A stretch of DNA of 41,357 bases from Arsenicicoccus cauae (GCF_009707125.1 NZ_WLVL01000042.1:1-41357), one strand, 5' to 3'. Positions 6,876 to 15,434 are shown, counted from the stretch's first letter. The notes: a model not told the origin generated them from the letters alone. Made by a program: numbers and translations.

Positions 6876-7959
6876 GCGGTGGGCACCCTCGGCGGCGCAC
6901 AAACCGCTAGACGGTGGGGCCCATCGGCCCCTGCTCGGCCGCCTCGCCGGGCTGGGATGGTTCACCCAGATGGGAGAACCCGCAGCGACCCAGGCCGTGT
7001 GGATGCTGCTCGACGATCCCCTCCTGCGACAGGCGATGGTCGAGTACCTGGGGCGACGAACCCAGGTCGATCTCACTGGCGTCGAGTGGTTCGTGCCGGA
7101 GGTTGTGCATCTGGATCGTGCTCGCCCGGATCTGGAGGGGATGCAGGTGGTCGAGGGCGAAGCCGTTCCCCGGGTAGTCGTCGAGATGAAGTTCGGAGCG
7201 GGTCTCGGCACCGAGCAGATCGTGGCCTATCTGCGCAACCAAGACGCCCGGCTTGGGAGCTCCCCTGGCGCCATCGTCCTTCTGGTTCCGCGACAGAGAC
7301 GCGCCGAGGCGGAGCGTGTGCTCGCCGCCAGCCTCGACCTGTGGAAGGGCGGTCTCGTCGACAGGGACGTGGGCCATGCGGTGGTGACCTGGGACGAGTG
7401 GCTCGATGTCTGGGACGACGCTGCTGCGACAGTGCCCTGGGGACCGCAGTCGATAGCCGCTGACGTGGCCCAGCTACGTGCCATGTGCGCCAGCCTGTCC
7501 GGCAATTTCATCGCCCCTTTCTCTGGTCCCGATCTCGTGGGTTGGCGCGAGCGCGAGGGCGACCTGCAACAGTTGGTGAGGGAGGTCACCAGGGGCTTGA
7601 CGGATCCCAGCTCGCGTCTCTTGCCCGCGCGGGACATGGGCGCATTCTGGGGGAGATATGTCTATGTCTGGCCGGGCCGCGATAGTTACTACGCTGTGGC
7701 CGTCGTTCCGAGGCTTGCCGCCGTGGGTGGTACACCCCTCTGGGTCTTGTTCCACCAACAAACGGATCTGTTCCACCTCATCCGCGCTCGGATCCTGAGC
7801 AGCGTCGCTGGGAGTAATGCTCGGCAAGATGACGGATCTCTGTGGCTCCCTCTGACCGTGCCTGAAGGTGTGGCTGGGGTCGAGCTGATCGAGTCAGTGA
7901 CAGCGCAGGTCAGAGAGATCGTCGCCGTCGCGACCCAGCCTGACGACGACGTGGGATAG
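6862..7959 (+). CDS. PD-(D/E)XK nuclease-fold protein
   Basis: This 365-residue protein starts at ATG 6862, inside the end of the previous gene and after AAGG (6852-6855). The nuclease core is near the N-terminus: R-P-D-L-E-G (Asp90), then V-V-V-E-M-K (Glu108, Lys110), then a helix G-T-E-Q-I-V-A-Y-L. This spacing and order are those of the PD-(D/E)XK superfamily, with Asp and Glu binding metal and Lys completing the site. The remaining 200 residues, with many Trp, are probably a target-binding or partner-binding domain. Such proteins are often DNA-targeting effectors of restriction or abortive defence; the substrate here is not shown. The core residues are present, so activity is plausible. 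Confidence 0.7.
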   Translation: MTSPERWAPSAAHKPLDGGAHRPLLGRLAGLGWFTQMGEPAATQAVWMLLDDPLLRQAMVEYLGRRTQVDLTGVEWFVPEVVHLDRARPDLEGMQVVEGEAVPRVVVEMKFGAGLGTEQIVAYLRNQDARLGSSPGAIVLLVPRQRRAEAERVLAASLDLWKGGLVDRDVGHAVVTWDEWLDVWDDAAATVPWGPQSIAADVAQLRAMCASLSGNFIAPFSGPDLVGWREREGDLQQLVREVTRGLTDPSSRLLPARDMGAFWGRYVYVWPGRDSYYAVAVVPRLAAVGGTPLWVLFHQQTDLFHLIRARILSSVAGSNARQDDGSLWLPLTVPEGVAGVELIESVTAQVREIVAVATQPDDDVG

Positions 7960-8016
7960 CACTGGCCACAGGTGGCCTGGGTCCTGCGCGCCCGATGATT
8001 GACGCGACCCACGTTG

Positions 8017-8508
8017 TCAGGCCGGGCCGGCTGAACCCGTCCACCGGATCTCGCCGTCGATCATCACGTCCGTGGGAACGAGACCGAGGTGTGTGGCGAC
8101 ACGTGAAGATGCCTCGTGGTCGGGGTGGATGTGGGCGACGAGGTGGTGCACGCCGCGCCGTGCCAGCTCCTTGACCATGAGGCGGGCGGCGCCGGTGGCG
8201 TGGCCGCGGCCTTGCCAGGGCGTCCCGATCACCCAGGAGATCTCGGCGGTGTCGCCGTCGACCGGCACCGTCGCCTGCACGTAGCCCACCGGCCGTTGGT
8301 CGGGGCCTGCCAGCACGATCCAGTTGAGCCACTGCTCGGAGCCGTCCGCCGAGCGTCCTACGACCTGCCGGGAATAGCGGGCGGCCAGCTCCTCGCGGGT
8401 GGGCGGCTCGCCGCCCGTGAACAGATGGAGCGACGGGTCCGCGAGGACCTCGACCGTGGCGTCGGCGTCCGCGACGCGCAGCGACCGCAGGGACAGGGCG
8501 GGCGGCAT
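8017..8508 (-). CDS. GNAT family N-acetyltransferase
   Basis: This is a 163-residue acetyltransferase. The central acetyl-CoA site reads I-S-W-V-I-G-T-P-W-Q-G-R-G-H-A-T-G-A-A (about residues 90-108), the Q/R-x-x-G-x-G/A motif A of GNAT enzymes, followed by the helix VKELARRGVHHLVAHI and a C-terminal beta strand. It acetylates an unknown amine. It is convergent with the nuclease-fold gene (57 bp apart) and appears monocistronic. The start at 8508 puts the first strand (LSLRSLRVADADA) at the normal distance from the N-terminus. Confidence 0.82.
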   Translation of the reverse strand: MPPALSLRSLRVADADATVEVLADPSLHLFTGGEPPTREELAARYSRQVVGRSADGSEQWLNWIVLAGPDQRPVGYVQATVPVDGDTAEISWVIGTPWQGRGHATGAARLMVKELARRGVHHLVAHIHPDHEASSRVATHLGLVPTDVMIDGEIRWTGSAGPA

Positions 8509-8704
8509 ACGGCCAGTTGATCGGCACCCCGCGAGGTCCGCAACCCCGATCCCCGCCGGACACAGTCTCTCGGCCGATCGTCAGGAGCCTGGACCGATCC
8601 CGTCAACGCGCCTGACGCTACGAAAATCGATGGCCCGACGCCACGCTCACGCACCGCTCCCACCCCTCACGCCTCGCGACCACGGACGCCGTGCGACAGC
8701 ACGT
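8509..8704. other. Non-coding stretch, nothing recognised
   Basis: This 196-bp stretch lies between the GNAT start and the terminator of the secreted-protein gene. It should hold the GNAT promoter, but no convincing -10 or -35, operator or repeat was found, and no frame gives a recognisable protein. Confidence 0.4.
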
Positions 8705-8741
8705 CGGCGCCCCGACCCCCGAGAGGAGGGTCGGGGCGCCG
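8705..8741 (-). terminator. Strong intrinsic-terminator hairpin
   Basis: A perfect 14-bp stem (8705-8718 with 8728-8741; arm GGCGCCCCGACCC) encloses a 9-nt loop, 11 bp past the stop of the secreted beta-helix gene. There is no clear U-tract, as is common for actinobacterial terminators. No plus-strand gene ends nearby. Confidence 0.7.
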
Positions 8742-8751
8742 CACGGAGCGG

Positions 8752-10686
8752 TCAGCGCGTCGCGACGGGGTGGCTGACGACCGTCGAGGGCCCGGGGTTC
8801 GTGGCGTCGACCGGGGCGCCGACGCCGTTGACCACGGAGTCGATACCGCCGTCGCCGTCGAGCCACCTCGTGAGCAGGTGGTTGAGGCGCACGCCCGGCC
8901 TGGTCGGCGCGACGAAGGCCGTGCTCAGGTGGATGCCCTGGTGCTGGTTGAAGAAGCTGTAGCTGCCCATGCCCCAGCCCTCGAAGGACCGCACGTCGGA
9001 CGTGACCTGGAACGCGGGGTAGCCCTTGAAGGTGGGGGTCATCATCCAGGCCGACTGGGAGGGCACGTCGTACGGCTTCTCGTTCTGGAAGAAGTAGACG
9101 CGACCGCGATCGCCGTTCCAGACCACCTCCGTGCGCAGGAAGTGCTCGACGAACAGGCCGTATGCCGTGACGTCGTCCCCGTTGACGACGACGCCGTGGT
9201 CAGCGGGGTTGACCGTCCAGCCGACACCCTCGCCGTGGTCGGCGCGCCAGGCCCAGATGTTGTCGAGGATGACGTTGGAGGCGTCGACGGTCATCGCCGT
9301 CGTCGTGGACCCGGCCGCCGCGCCACCCACGCGCAGGAACACGTCCGACACGAGGGTCGGTGTGTCCCCGGACCCGCCGGACCGGCGCGTGGAGCCCGCG
9401 TCGCCGTGCGCGTCACCGACCTGGAGGATGGTCTTCGAGCGCTTCGCGCCCGCGTCGAGCATGACTCCGCTGATCGTCACCCCCGGCACGGAGGCGGTCG
9501 CGAGCACCGGCTGCCCGGTCCGCTGCGACAGGGCGGGCAGGCCCAGGCCCAGCACGACCGTGCCGGGGCGACTCACCCTGATGGTCTGCTGCAGGAAGTA
9601 GGTGCCCGGGGTGAGCAGCAGGTGCTTCCCTTCGCGCAGTGCCTTGTTGATGGCGGGCACCGTCGAGGACGGGGTCGCGATGACGAACTGGTCCAGCGGG
9701 ATCACTCGTCCCGAGGTCGCGGACGGGCCGGCGCTGTCCGTGCGGACGCCCGGCACGAGGACGCCGCGGGTGCCGTCCGGCTGGGTCACCAGCCGCGGGG
9801 TCTCTCGCACGACGGGGGTGCGGTCGATCGTCGTGTAGGGGCCGGGGGCGGTGCTCGGGAAGGTCGACGCGGGCGCGCCGGGCGACCCGACGAACATCTG
9901 GTTCCAGACGCCGTTGCTCCACCCCGGCAGCGCGGTGTTGCGGACGAAGAACTGCTGCTGGGAGCCGTTGACGACGGGCGGGCCGGTCAGGGTCGAGTTC
10001 GCGATGAAGCCGCCGCTCGCGTACTGCGGCCCGGCGGTGCAGTAGTCCATGAGCGTGGTGCGGCCGTTGATGACGACGTCGCGCATCGGCGCGGCCTGCG
10101 AGACCGCCCAGAACTCGGTGTCCTTGCGGCAGCCCTCGCCGCCGGCGACGTCGATCGTGAGGTTGGACAGGGAGCGCCAGAAGTTGTTGAGCGCGATGCA
10201 CCCGTTGACGTCGCACTGGTTGTAGACGTTGATCGAGCCGTGGACGACGACCTCTGCGGGAGTGCGCCCCAGCCCGGCGACCTGCGTGCCATAGCCGACC
10301 TGGACGACGAGCGGGTTCGCGGCGGAGCCGTAGGTGCCGGGCTCGAAGACGATGGCGTACCGCTGCGGCCCGAAGTGGTTGGGGACCTGTCGCTGCGCCA
10401 CCGTGTCGAACACGCTCCGGATCTGCTCGACGCTCATCGTCGGCTTCATCACGAGCACGTTCGGCCCGAGCTGCGGGTCGGCGTAGGCGCGCAGGTCGAC
10501 GGCCGCAGCCGCCAGCGCGGCCGGGGCTGCGCCAGTCAGCTGGGCGGGGACGCTGGAGCGGTGGGCGGGGTTCGCGGCATACGTGATCGCACCCGCAGGC
10601 GCGGTCACCGCCCCCGAGAGGGCGATGGTCACGGCGGCTGCGCCGATCGCTCGACGGGCTCGGGGACGGGTGGTGGGGGTTCGCAT
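8752..10686 (-). CDS. Secreted right-handed beta-helix protein (GH55/pectate-lyase-like fold)
   Basis: This 644-residue exported protein starts at ATG 10686; an ATG one codon upstream lies too close to the AAGGAG site. The signal peptide has basic RPRARR, a hydrophobic GAAAVTIALSGAVTAPAG and a likely A-x-A cut near residue 33. The mature part resembles a secreted actinobacterial family often labelled 'adenylyl cyclase' or 'coagulation factor 5/8'. Two half-barrels carry repeated beta-helix turns (VLVMKPTMSVEQIRSVFDTV; F-E-P-G-T-Y-G; L-L-T-P-G-T-Y-F-L-Q-Q-T). A conserved C-terminal half includes W-R-A-D-H-G-E-G and E-V-V-W-N-G-D-R-G. The fold suggests polysaccharide binding or cleavage. The database label adenylyl cyclase is not supported by any cyclase motif. 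Monocistronic, with its own terminator. Confidence 0.75.
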   Translation of the reverse strand: MRTPTTRPRARRAIGAAAVTIALSGAVTAPAGAITYAANPAHRSSVPAQLTGAAPAALAAAAVDLRAYADPQLGPNVLVMKPTMSVEQIRSVFDTVAQRQVPNHFGPQRYAIVFEPGTYGSAANPLVVQVGYGTQVAGLGRTPAEVVVHGSINVYNQCDVNGCIALNNFWRSLSNLTIDVAGGEGCRKDTEFWAVSQAAPMRDVVINGRTTLMDYCTAGPQYASGGFIANSTLTGPPVVNGSQQQFFVRNTALPGWSNGVWNQMFVGSPGAPASTFPSTAPGPYTTIDRTPVVRETPRLVTQPDGTRGVLVPGVRTDSAGPSATSGRVIPLDQFVIATPSSTVPAINKALREGKHLLLTPGTYFLQQTIRVSRPGTVVLGLGLPALSQRTGQPVLATASVPGVTISGVMLDAGAKRSKTILQVGDAHGDAGSTRRSGGSGDTPTLVSDVFLRVGGAAAGSTTTAMTVDASNVILDNIWAWRADHGEGVGWTVNPADHGVVVNGDDVTAYGLFVEHFLRTEVVWNGDRGRVYFFQNEKPYDVPSQSAWMMTPTFKGYPAFQVTSDVRSFEGWGMGSYSFFNQHQGIHLSTAFVAPTRPGVRLNHLLTRWLDGDGGIDSVVNGVGAPVDATNPGPSTVVSHPVATR

Positions 10687-10926
10687 CATGACTCCTTCGT
10701 GATGAGGCGGGGGGGGGGACGTGCGTGCGCCCATTCCCTCACGAAGCGCTCCCCGGTGGGGCGATGGGCGCGGACGGGCCCCTGCCTCGCCGTGGTGCTC
10801 GCCCCGCTCGCGAGGATGCGGTGGTGGCCATGACGGGGACGTTGTTCGTGCGTCTCGCCGCCTGCTCGGACCTGACGGGGTCGACGACCGGTTGCGTTTG
10901 GACGAGCCGTGCCCGGGGCGGGTCGG

Positions 10927-12543
10927 TCAGGAGACCGTGACGGTGATGGTGTGGTGGCCGGTCGCGCCGTTCGGCGCCGGCGGGGCGAGCTCTGCGGTCT
11001 GCGGCTGCCCGGTCGCGTCGATCGCTCGTATGCCGATCGTGTGCCGCCCCGACGTGGCCGGCCACTCGTAGACCCACTGGCGCCAGGCGTCGGACGTGGC
11101 GTCCGCGCCGAGCCGGGCGTCGACCCAGGGGCCGCCGTCGACCTGCACCTGCACGCCCGCGATCCCGCGGTGCTGCGCCCACGCGACGCCCGCCACGGCG
11201 ACGGTGCCGGCGGCCACGGTCGCCCCGTCGCGGGGGACGTCGATGCGGGACTGGGTCTTGACCGGACCGAGCGCCGACCAGCCGCGTGGTGTCCAGTAGC
11301 CCTGGTCCGCCGCGAAGGTCGTGACCTTGAGCTCGGTCACCCACTTCGTAGCGCTGACGTAGCCGTAGAGGCCAGGCACGACCAGGCGCACGGGGAAGCC
11401 GTGCTCGGGCAGCAGGGGCTGGCCGTTCTGCGCGACGACGAGCAGGGCGTTCCGGTCGTCGGTCAGGGCCTCCAGCGGGGTGCCGGCGGTGAAACCGTCG
11501 ACGCTGGTGGACAGCACCATGTCAGCGCCGTCGCGAACCCCGGCCTCGCGCAACAGCTCTCGCACGGGCCACCCCGTCCAGACGGCGTTGCCGTTGAGGG
11601 TGCCACCCACCTCGTTGGAGACGCACATCAGCGTGACCATCGACTCCTGCATGGGCTTGGCCAGCAGGGTCGGCCAGTCGAGGGTGATCTCGCGGTCGAC
11701 CAGGCCGGTCACGCGTAGGGACCAGGTGGCGGGGTCGACCTGCGGGACGACCAGCGCCGTGTCGATGCGGTAGAAGTCGGCGTTGGGCACGACGAACGGC
11801 GTGACGCCGGCGATGCCCAGGTCAGCGCCCGCCGGCACGACCACCGGCGTGGCGACCCTCGGCACGACGAACGCCGCCCGGGCCGCCGCCCCGGCTCGCG
11901 CGCTGCCCGCCACGAGGCGACCGACGGCCACCGCCGCGGCCCCTCCGACGATGGCGGCGATGCCCGAGCCCACCAGGACCCGACGCGAGACCGTGCCCGG
12001 CGTGGTCCCGGTCCGGGAGGCGGAGCCGGCGACCCCCGTGCCGACGACGCCGGTGCCGACGCCGCCTGCCGACCATCGCGAGAGCGCCCACATCCCGGCA
12101 AGGCCGCCGAGCAGCAGCGGGACCAGGTCGGTGACGGCGGCGTGCGGGCGGGACAGCACGGCCGCCAGGGCGACGCCCACGAGCAGCGCGAGGGCGACCA
12201 GGGCGCCCCGCACGGTGCGGACCGCCACGAGCCCGACGCCGCAGGCGAGCACGACGAGGGTGACCACGATCCCGGCATACAGCACGATCTTGTCGCTCGT
12301 GCCGAAGGTCGTCACCGCGAAGTCTTTGAGCCACGGGGGAGTCCGGTCGACGAAGGCACCCCCCACCGCGTCGATCGGGGACGGCGTCCCGCCCGTCCAG
12401 GCGGCTCGCTGGGCGACGCCGGCCAGCACCTCGGCGACGCCGACGGTCACCGCCCCTGCGGCCAGCCCGACGAGCGCCCCACGGGCGGCCGGGCCGACCC
12501 GGTCGCCCGGCCGGTCCGGTGCCGCACCGCGGTTCAGGCTCAC
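10927..12543 (-). CDS. Membrane-anchored molybdopterin-dependent oxidoreductase (sulfite oxidase family)
   Basis: A 538-residue protein with three parts. The N-terminal about 190 residues contain several hydrophobic membrane segments (GALVGLAAGAVTVGVAEVLA, IVLYAGIVVTLVVLACGVGL, VALALLVGVALAAVL). Next comes the oxidoreductase molybdopterin-binding domain with V-T-L-M-C-V-S-N-E-V-G-G, whose cysteine ligates molybdenum. A C-terminal Mo-co dimerisation, Ig-like domain ends in HTITVTVS. The catalytic domain probably faces outside. GTG 12543 is preferred because the first membrane segment follows at a normal distance; ATG 12603 (558 residues) would leave almost no leader for the divergent gene at 12610. 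The substrate is unknown; members oxidise sulfite or reduce oxidised sulfur or nitrogen compounds. Confidence 0.82.
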   Translation of the reverse strand: MSLNRGAAPDRPGDRVGPAARGALVGLAAGAVTVGVAEVLAGVAQRAAWTGGTPSPIDAVGGAFVDRTPPWLKDFAVTTFGTSDKIVLYAGIVVTLVVLACGVGLVAVRTVRGALVALALLVGVALAAVLSRPHAAVTDLVPLLLGGLAGMWALSRWSAGGVGTGVVGTGVAGSASRTGTTPGTVSRRVLVGSGIAAIVGGAAAVAVGRLVAGSARAGAAARAAFVVPRVATPVVVPAGADLGIAGVTPFVVPNADFYRIDTALVVPQVDPATWSLRVTGLVDREITLDWPTLLAKPMQESMVTLMCVSNEVGGTLNGNAVWTGWPVRELLREAGVRDGADMVLSTSVDGFTAGTPLEALTDDRNALLVVAQNGQPLLPEHGFPVRLVVPGLYGYVSATKWVTELKVTTFAADQGYWTPRGWSALGPVKTQSRIDVPRDGATVAAGTVAVAGVAWAQHRGIAGVQVQVDGGPWVDARLGADATSDAWRQWVYEWPATSGRHTIGIRAIDATGQPQTAELAPPAPNGATGHHTITVTVS

Positions 12544-12609
12544 CCTGACGACGGTACGCCCCCGGCTGTGGTCCTGGGCGGCACGGACGACGGCGGCTAG
12601 CATCGCCCC

Positions 12610-13698
12610 ATGAGGAACGAGGGTTCTCGCGACAGCCCTCAGCGAGTGCGGTTCTGCCGATCGTCCGACGGGTCGACGATCGCCTACGCCGTCCACGGCG
12701 CGGGGCCACCGCTGGTCCTCGACAGCTGCTGGCTGAGCCACCTCGAGTTCGACTGGCAGTCGCCCGTATGGCGCCACTACCTCGTCGAGCTGGGGCGCAC
12801 GCGCACGGTGGTGCGGTTCGACGAGCGCGGGCACGGGTTGTCCGACCGCGAGGTCACCGACTTCGGGCTCGAGCGGCGCATCGAGGACCTCGTCGCGGTG
12901 GTGGAGGATGCGGGGCTGGAGCGGTTCGCGCTGATGGCGATGGCGCAGGGCGGCCCGGTGGCGCTGCACTACGCGGCGCGGCATCCCGAGCGAGTGACGC
13001 ACCTGGTGTGCGCCAGCACCTACGCCGGCGCCCTGCGCCACGTCACCGACGACGACCGCGAGCTGGAGGCGGCCTTCGAGGCGATGATCCGCGCGGGCTG
13101 GGACCGCCGCGACCCCGTCTTTCGCCGGGTCTTCACGTCGATGATGATCCCGGACGCGACCGAGGAGCAGATGCGCTGGCTCGACGACCTGCAACGCCGC
13201 GCGGTGAGCGCGCGCACGGCCTACGAGTCCCGCCGGCAGCGGGGTCAGGCCGATGCGACCGACCTGCTGGCGACCCTCGCCGTCCCGACCCTGGTGGTGC
13301 ACTCGCGGCACGAGCGGATGAACGACGTCGAGCACTCGCGGATCCTCGCCCGCGGGATCCCGGGCGCCCGACTGGTGCTGCTCGACAGCCGCAACCACAT
13401 CCTGCTCGAGGACGAGCCGGCCTGGCCGGTGTTCCTCCGCGAGGTGTCGGCCTTTCTCGCGGAGGGCGCGGACGGTGGTGTCGCGCCGGCGGTCTCGGCG
13501 CGCGAGCTGCTCACCCCGCGCGAGGGCGAGGTGCTGGCGCTCGCGGCGCAGGGGCTCGACAACGCCGGCATCGGCGCCACCCTGTCGCTCAGCGTCCGCA
13601 CCGTCGAGCGGCACCTCCAGAACGCCTATGCCCGCCTCGGCGTCGGCGGCCCCACGGCACGCGCGGCCGCCGTGGCGCAGTGGGTCCGCGAGGGCTGA
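12610..13698 (+). CDS. Alpha/beta-hydrolase-fold sensor fused to a LuxR-type HTH
   Basis: This is a 362-residue fusion. Residues about 15-285 are an alpha/beta hydrolase domain: V-V-R-F-D-E-R-G-H-G-L-S-D, then the elbow F-A-L-M-A-M-A-Q-G-G, and a late S-R-N-H-I-L-L-E-D. The elbow normally carries serine; here that position is Ala112, so hydrolysis is unlikely and the domain probably binds a ligand. Residues about 295-360 are a LuxR/GerE helix-turn-helix (LTPREGEVLALAAQGLDN, then SVRTVERHLQNAYARLGV). It is divergent from the molybdoenzyme with 66 bp between the chosen starts, so it is likely its regulator. No phosphoacceptor domain is present. Confidence 0.85.
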   Translation: MRNEGSRDSPQRVRFCRSSDGSTIAYAVHGAGPPLVLDSCWLSHLEFDWQSPVWRHYLVELGRTRTVVRFDERGHGLSDREVTDFGLERRIEDLVAVVEDAGLERFALMAMAQGGPVALHYAARHPERVTHLVCASTYAGALRHVTDDDRELEAAFEAMIRAGWDRRDPVFRRVFTSMMIPDATEEQMRWLDDLQRRAVSARTAYESRRQRGQADATDLLATLAVPTLVVHSRHERMNDVEHSRILARGIPGARLVLLDSRNHILLEDEPAWPVFLREVSAFLAEGADGGVAPAVSARELLTPREGEVLALAAQGLDNAGIGATLSLSVRTVERHLQNAYARLGVGGPTARAAAVAQWVREG

Positions 13699-13851
13699 GC
13701 GAGCACGAGCGGGCGGGGCGGGCGGGGGCGACTACGCGCGGGCTGGGCGCGCGGCCTCGCGTTGGGTGGCGGCACCGATGCGATCCCGTGGCGTGCCGGC
13801 CTAGCGTCGGCTTGTCGGGCCGAGCAGCGGCCCCACCACGAGGAGCGCACC

Positions 13852-14214
13852 ATGAGCAAGGCAGCCATCAGCCTGACCACCGGCCTGGAGGACCCGGAGC
13901 GCGTCACCGTCGCGTTCCTCGTCGCCGTCGGCGCCGCGGAGTCGGGCCGAGAGACCACGATGTTCCTCACCAAGGAGGCCGTGCGCCTCGCCGTCGACGG
14001 GGTCGCCCGGGGGGTCGCCTGCGACGGGTGCCCGCCCCTGCCGACCCTGCTCTCGCGGTATGCCGCCGCGGGCGGCACCATGATCGTCTGCGGGATCTGC
14101 GTGGACGCCAAGGGGCTCGACCCGTCGACCTTCCTCGACAACGCCCGCAAGGGTGGGTCCGTCCAGCTGTGGGAGTGGATCGGCGACGAGGGGGCCACGA
14201 CCTTCAGCTACTGA
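13852..14214 (+). CDS. DsrE family protein
   Basis: This is a 120-residue protein with a strong GAGGAG site (13840-13845) before ATG 13852. The order of strands and motifs, R-V-T-V-A-F-L-V-A-V-G-A-A, T-T-M-F-L-T-K-E-A-V-R-L-A, and G-T-M-I-V-C-G-I-C, fits the DsrE/DsrF-like family of small peroxiredoxin-like or sulfur-relay proteins. Cysteines occur in C-D-G-C-P-P-L and C-G-I-C, two CxxC pairs that could carry persulfide or bind metal. The role is unknown; a link with the nearby sulfite-oxidase-type enzyme through sulfur chemistry is speculative. Confidence 0.78.
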   Translation: MSKAAISLTTGLEDPERVTVAFLVAVGAAESGRETTMFLTKEAVRLAVDGVARGVACDGCPPLPTLLSRYAAAGGTMIVCGICVDAKGLDPSTFLDNARKGGSVQLWEWIGDEGATTFSY

Positions 14215-14605
14215 GACTCGGGGCGGCAGGCGCCGTCGCGCGGGACATCACCCGCGATCCGCCCGATGACCGGGGGGTGAGCGGCCCGTCCGCGGGACTC
14301 GCTGATCACGCTCGCCGACGCTCGCTTCTCCGTGAGCGACATCTCCCACCTCGAGTCGGGTCGGCCCTCATCGCCGCCCTCGCGGCCCGCCACCCGGCCG
14401 TCGAGCAGCTGACCGCGGACCTGGAGGCTGGCCTCGCCCGGCTCCACGACCCCGCCATGGAGGGGCCGGCCGCCTGGACCCTCGGCAACATGGCCTTCGC
14501 CCGCGGCCGCGTCGTGCGGGCGGTTCGTCATCCCGGGTCCGCCCTCGCACCCGCATGCTGCCGCCACCCTCGACGGGCCGTCCTGCACGTGCCAGCCTGG
14601 ACGCC
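14215..14605 (+). pseudogene. Gene-poor stretch with a possible decayed MerR-type fragment
   Basis: No intact gene was found in this 391-bp stretch. On the plus strand about 14303-14365 reads LITLADARFSVSDISHLESG. After a frame change near 14365, it continues ALIAALAARHPAVEQLTADL and then EAGLARLHDP to about 14455. Together these resemble the post-HTH helices of a MerR-family regulator: a LADAGFSVxDI turn followed by the long dimerisation helix. The DNA-binding part and any start codon are absent. The reading is tentative, because helix-rich actinobacterial sequence can imitate such patterns. Confidence 0.3.
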
Positions 14606-15415
14606 ATGCAGCACGACCGGCGGGTGCACCCCGCTCTGGCGGGCCTGGTCCACCGGATGTCGGGCTATGACCTGCGCCTCGACCCGCGCGCGGTGCACCA
14701 CGGTGTGCCCGGCCCGAGCGCGACCGTCATCATCAGCTTCGACGAGCCGCTCGACGTGACCTGGTGCGACCAGCCCGACGCGCGTTCGCGGCAGTGGCTG
14801 CTCGCCTCCGGGCTCCACACCCGCCCGGCGCTGATCCGCACCCACGGCGTGCAGCACGGCATCCAGCTGGACCTCACGCCGGCCGGCTGCCGTGCGCTGC
14901 TGGGGGTGCCGGCCGCGGCGATCGCCCGCGGTCTCGTCGCCCACGCCGACCTGCCCACGGGCATCCCCCACGACCTGCACGAGCGGCTGGCGGGGCTGGA
15001 TCGGTGGGGGTGGGACGCGCGGTTCGCCCTGCTCGAGGAGCATCTGCTGCAGGTTGCCGCACGTGAACGGTCCGTCGTGCCAGACGATCTCGCGCACGCG
15101 TGGCGGCTGCTCGACCGCCGGGGCGGGCGGGTGACGGTGTCCGGCCTCGCGTCCGAGGTGGGCTGGTCGCGGCGCCACCTGGTCACCCGCTTCACCGGCG
15201 AGTTCGGGCTGCCGCCGCAGGAGGTCCGGCAGCTCCACAGGTTCGGTGCGGCGATGCGCCTCGCGCGCGCCGGGCAGCCGTGGGTCGAGGTCGCCGCCCG
15301 CGCGGGGTATGCCGACCAGGCCCACCTCAGCCGCGAGTTCCGTGCACTCGCCGGGCAGACGCCCACGCAGTGGCGGTCCGAGGTGTTCCCCATCGTTCAA
15401 GACGATCCGGCGTGA
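14606..15415 (+). CDS. AraC family transcriptional regulator
   Basis: This is a 269-residue regulator. Residues 1-165 form a ligand or dimerisation domain (cupin-like strands such as HGVQHGIQLDLTPAG). Residues 170-260 carry the two AraC helix-turn-helix units: VTVSGLASEVGWSRRHLVTR, F-T-G-E-F-G-L-P-P-Q, then W-V-E-V-A-A-R-A-G-Y-A-D-Q-A-H-L-S-R-E-F and P-T-Q-W-R. ATG 14606 is chosen; upstream in-frame codons are Pro/Arg-rich shadow. The VOC gene begins 20 bp after its stop, so it may be co-transcribed with its target. The effector is unknown. Confidence 0.85.
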   Translation: MQHDRRVHPALAGLVHRMSGYDLRLDPRAVHHGVPGPSATVIISFDEPLDVTWCDQPDARSRQWLLASGLHTRPALIRTHGVQHGIQLDLTPAGCRALLGVPAAAIARGLVAHADLPTGIPHDLHERLAGLDRWGWDARFALLEEHLLQVAARERSVVPDDLAHAWRLLDRRGGRVTVSGLASEVGWSRRHLVTRFTGEFGLPPQEVRQLHRFGAAMRLARAGQPWVEVAARAGYADQAHLSREFRALAGQTPTQWRSEVFPIVQDDPA

Positions 15416-15434
15416 GCCGCAGGAGGCTGGAGCC

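Noticed and set aside
8770-10833. Plus-strand frame of 687 codons opposite the secreted-protein gene
   Set aside because: It is antisense to a clear protein with signal peptide and terminator, is rich in Arg, Gly, Asp and Val as GC-rich shadows are, and has no motif.
10927-13614. Long minus-strand extension upstream of the molybdoenzyme
   Set aside because: The part beyond 12603 is antisense to the LuxR-fusion gene and lacks domain similarity; the membrane anchor starts after 12543.
12768-14759. Plus-strand frame of 663 codons across the LuxR, DsrE and AraC region
   Set aside because: It runs in another frame through well-supported genes and is Arg/Pro/Gly-rich. Only the short stretch near 14370-14455 was kept as a possible MerR scrap.
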